Of a DNA stretch of 64,000 nucleotides, positions 62,455-64,000 are shown in pieces. The notes under the pieces are model-generated. The model did no database searches and had not been told where the DNA came from. It saw only the letters and a program-made list of their open reading frames with translations. Both the position numbers and the translations under genes were made by a program. This DNA is from Rosa chinensis (Eukaryota; Streptophyta; Magnoliopsida; Rosales; Rosaceae). Each line of letters opens with the position of its first letter. Position 1 is the stretch's first letter. The stretch is taken from positions 2,485,001 through 2,549,000 of the forward strand of contig NC_037088.1 of the NCBI RefSeq assembly GCF_002994745.2, written 5' to 3'.

Positions 62455-64000
62455 CTAAAGTTTTCGACCCGCATGGGTCAAGCGGAGTAAATGTTCATCC
62501 AGACGAAAACTAGCGTCGGCAGCAGCTCGCTCCGCTTCTCGGACTGCTTCACGTGCTTGAGCTAAGTTCTGCGACATCGCTTCGAAGGCGGCTAGGGGTT
62601 GCTCTAGTTGAGGTTCCTCTTGCTTAAGTTGGGTCGTCACCACAACTAACTGGGCCTTTGCTTCGATCAATTGGGCCTGAAGCTCTTGAATGTAGGTCCG
62701 AAGATGGTTTTGCGAGATCCACAGGTCCTTGACGAGAATAGCTCTATCGCCTAAAGAGTCGCGAGATGCCTCTGCTTGTTGTGCAAGGCCGCGATTGTGA
62801 GCTTAAACCTGCCTAACTTGCGCAATCGCGGTCGTTCTTTCATTAATCCGCACGGGGAGGTTTTGCAATAACTCATATATCTCGACAAACTCAGCCTCAG
62901 TGATAGTTCGTTCGCGGCGAAGCACCATCAAATATTCTTGAGCTCTGGCAGGCGCGCTCGGCAATAAGATGTCAGGACCCAGAAGTCGCTGCAACCCATC
63001 CCTCGCTTCATCTATAACTCCTGGAGGAGCCACTTCGAGTATGCGAACCAGCCTTTCCAGCCTGTTAGGAGGCTCGAGCGGGGGAACATTAGCATTAGCA
63101 TTAGCACCAACAGCGGCCGCAGCAGGGGCTTCTTGAGGCTCGTCGATCGGGGCCGCGTCTGGTTTCGGTTCCGCATTTACTCCAGCTCCTGCTTCAAGAA
63201 CGTGGGGGGCAGGCTCTTGGGCCACCATGTCTTCACCAACGGGCTCAGTGGGATCGGCGACAACGATTTCTTCAGCAGGAATATTACTCTACAATTGAGA
63301 AAGGATTATCAGATACACAAAGATAAACAAGAACTGAGGCATTGATTTTAGAACGGGGGTACCTCTACGACAGGAAGCTCATCTGGAATTGCTATCGGTG
63401 CAGGCTCTTGAACTGCCTCGCCAGGATTGGGATCAGGCGATACCTGCACTAAAGGTTGTACAGCGATTGGCTCCTCAGGTGGCGCATCCGGAAAGGCCGT
63501 ACTTTCCTCCAGCTCGGGCGAGCTATCCTCTATGATTTGCAAAGGAATCGAGGCCGAATGCACATCGCTGGCGGTGCTGGCAGGAGGTGGAAGGTTTTCG
63601 GGGTCCGTGGGTGCTTGCGCTTGTAAGGCAGATGTTCCTTGGCTAGCAGCTGAAGAACCTTCCCCAGCATGTCCAGAGGACCGGCGACGAACCTGCGAGT
63701 GAAAAGATTAGTGGAGTGTGGGCGAGAGTATAGATAATTTCTGGTGTGAACTCCCTGTTTCTTACCAATCGATCAGCAAGTGGTTCATCTTCTTCCCATG
63801 GGTCAGTGCGAGGGTCTGAGCTGCTACGCTTGCGAGCCAGAGCAGCTGCGACCTGTCGAAATCGAGAAGGTAAGACTTAACTCGCGGAAATATGATCCTA
63901 AAGATAGAGGATTCTTACGGTTTGTGGATTGTCGTCATCAGAAGAAGAATTTTCAGCTTCAGGCTCAGCGAGCACCGCTTTCTGTTTGCTAGACTGGGCG
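62455..64000 (-). pseudogene. Spliced antisense gene of the Tat element, cut by the window edge
   Basis: On the minus strand, exon-like blocks with GT-AG borders join in frame: >64000-63919, 63852-63766 (VAAALARKRSSSDPRTDPWE), 63692-63363 (begins VRRRSSGHAGEGSSAAS) and 63288-62455. The protein is acidic and rich in Pro, Ala and Glu (VQPLVQVSPDPNPGEAVQEP), then has helical text (RLVRILEVAPPGVIDEARDG, LVVVTTQLKQEEPQ) and ends in a likely coiled coil (AREAVREAERAAADASFRLD). One TAA at 62803-62805 interrupts the last exon; the same frame continues to TAG... at 62455. The N-terminal part lies beyond the window. Antisense extra genes at this position are known in some Tat elements; their function is unknown. 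Confidence 0.65.

Larger units (their letters stand above)
52405..64000 (+). mobile_element. Tat-lineage Ty3/gypsy LTR retrotransposon, runs beyond the window
   Basis: Order: 5' LTR, primer binding site, gag, protease, reverse transcriptase, RNase H, second archaeal-type RNase H, integrase, then a long 3' region with an antisense gene. A second RNase H and an extra gene downstream of integrase are known marks of the Tat lineage. The 5 bases GATAT precede the element; the 3' LTR and matching GATAT should lie to the right of 64000. At least six in-frame stops and three frameshifts show that it can no longer encode its own proteins. Confidence 0.92.

Overview
The window is nuclear DNA of a flowering plant. 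Evidence: spliced genes, plant-only families (receptor-like proteins, CC-NB-ARC-LRR proteins, allantoate deiminase, the strigolactone receptor D14), and dense plant transposons (CACTA, hAT, Tat-lineage Ty3/gypsy, MITEs). The gene types and the style of the receptor-like proteins suggest a woody or herbaceous Rosaceae, but I cannot fix the species from sequence alone.

Layout. 1-6.5 kb: tail of an NB-LRR gene, two MITEs sitting in TA microsatellites, a Rab7-type GTPase remnant, and a frame-broken membrane-protein gene. 6.5-8.5 kb: an LTR. 8.5-20.4 kb and 43.7-52.4 kb: two direct copies of one segmental duplication, each holding allantoate deiminase (+), an LRR receptor-like protein (-) and a truncated leucine-zipper (MIP1-like) gene (+). 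Only the receptor-like protein of copy 1 looks intact; both allantoate deiminase copies are broken, in different places. 21.7-31.4 kb: a small LTR element with perfect 5-bp target duplication, satellite-like arrays, a foldback element carrying a fragment of the strigolactone receptor gene D14, a degraded LTR, a MITE, and an NB-ARC pseudogene. 31.5-41.3 kb: a 9.8-kb CACTA element with 3-bp target duplication. It carries pieces of at least three host genes (beta-galactosidase, BSK-type kinase, NEDD1) and is interrupted by a 4.5-kb hAT element with 8-bp target duplication and an apparently complete three-exon transposase. 52.4 kb to the end: a Tat-lineage Ty3/gypsy element, cut by the window edge, with two RNase H domains, many stops, and a spliced antisense gene downstream of integrase.

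The probable working genes are few: the receptor-like protein at 11.9-14.7 kb, the hAT transposase, and possibly the NB-LRR gene whose end is at position 3-251. The rest records duplication, nested transposition and gene-fragment capture. The most interesting items are the gene-carrying CACTA element, the captured D14 promoter/exon fragment, the antisense gene of the Tat element, and the two copies of the duplication, which provide exact empty sites for insertions. All protein identities rest on recognition of motifs by eye; no database search was run.
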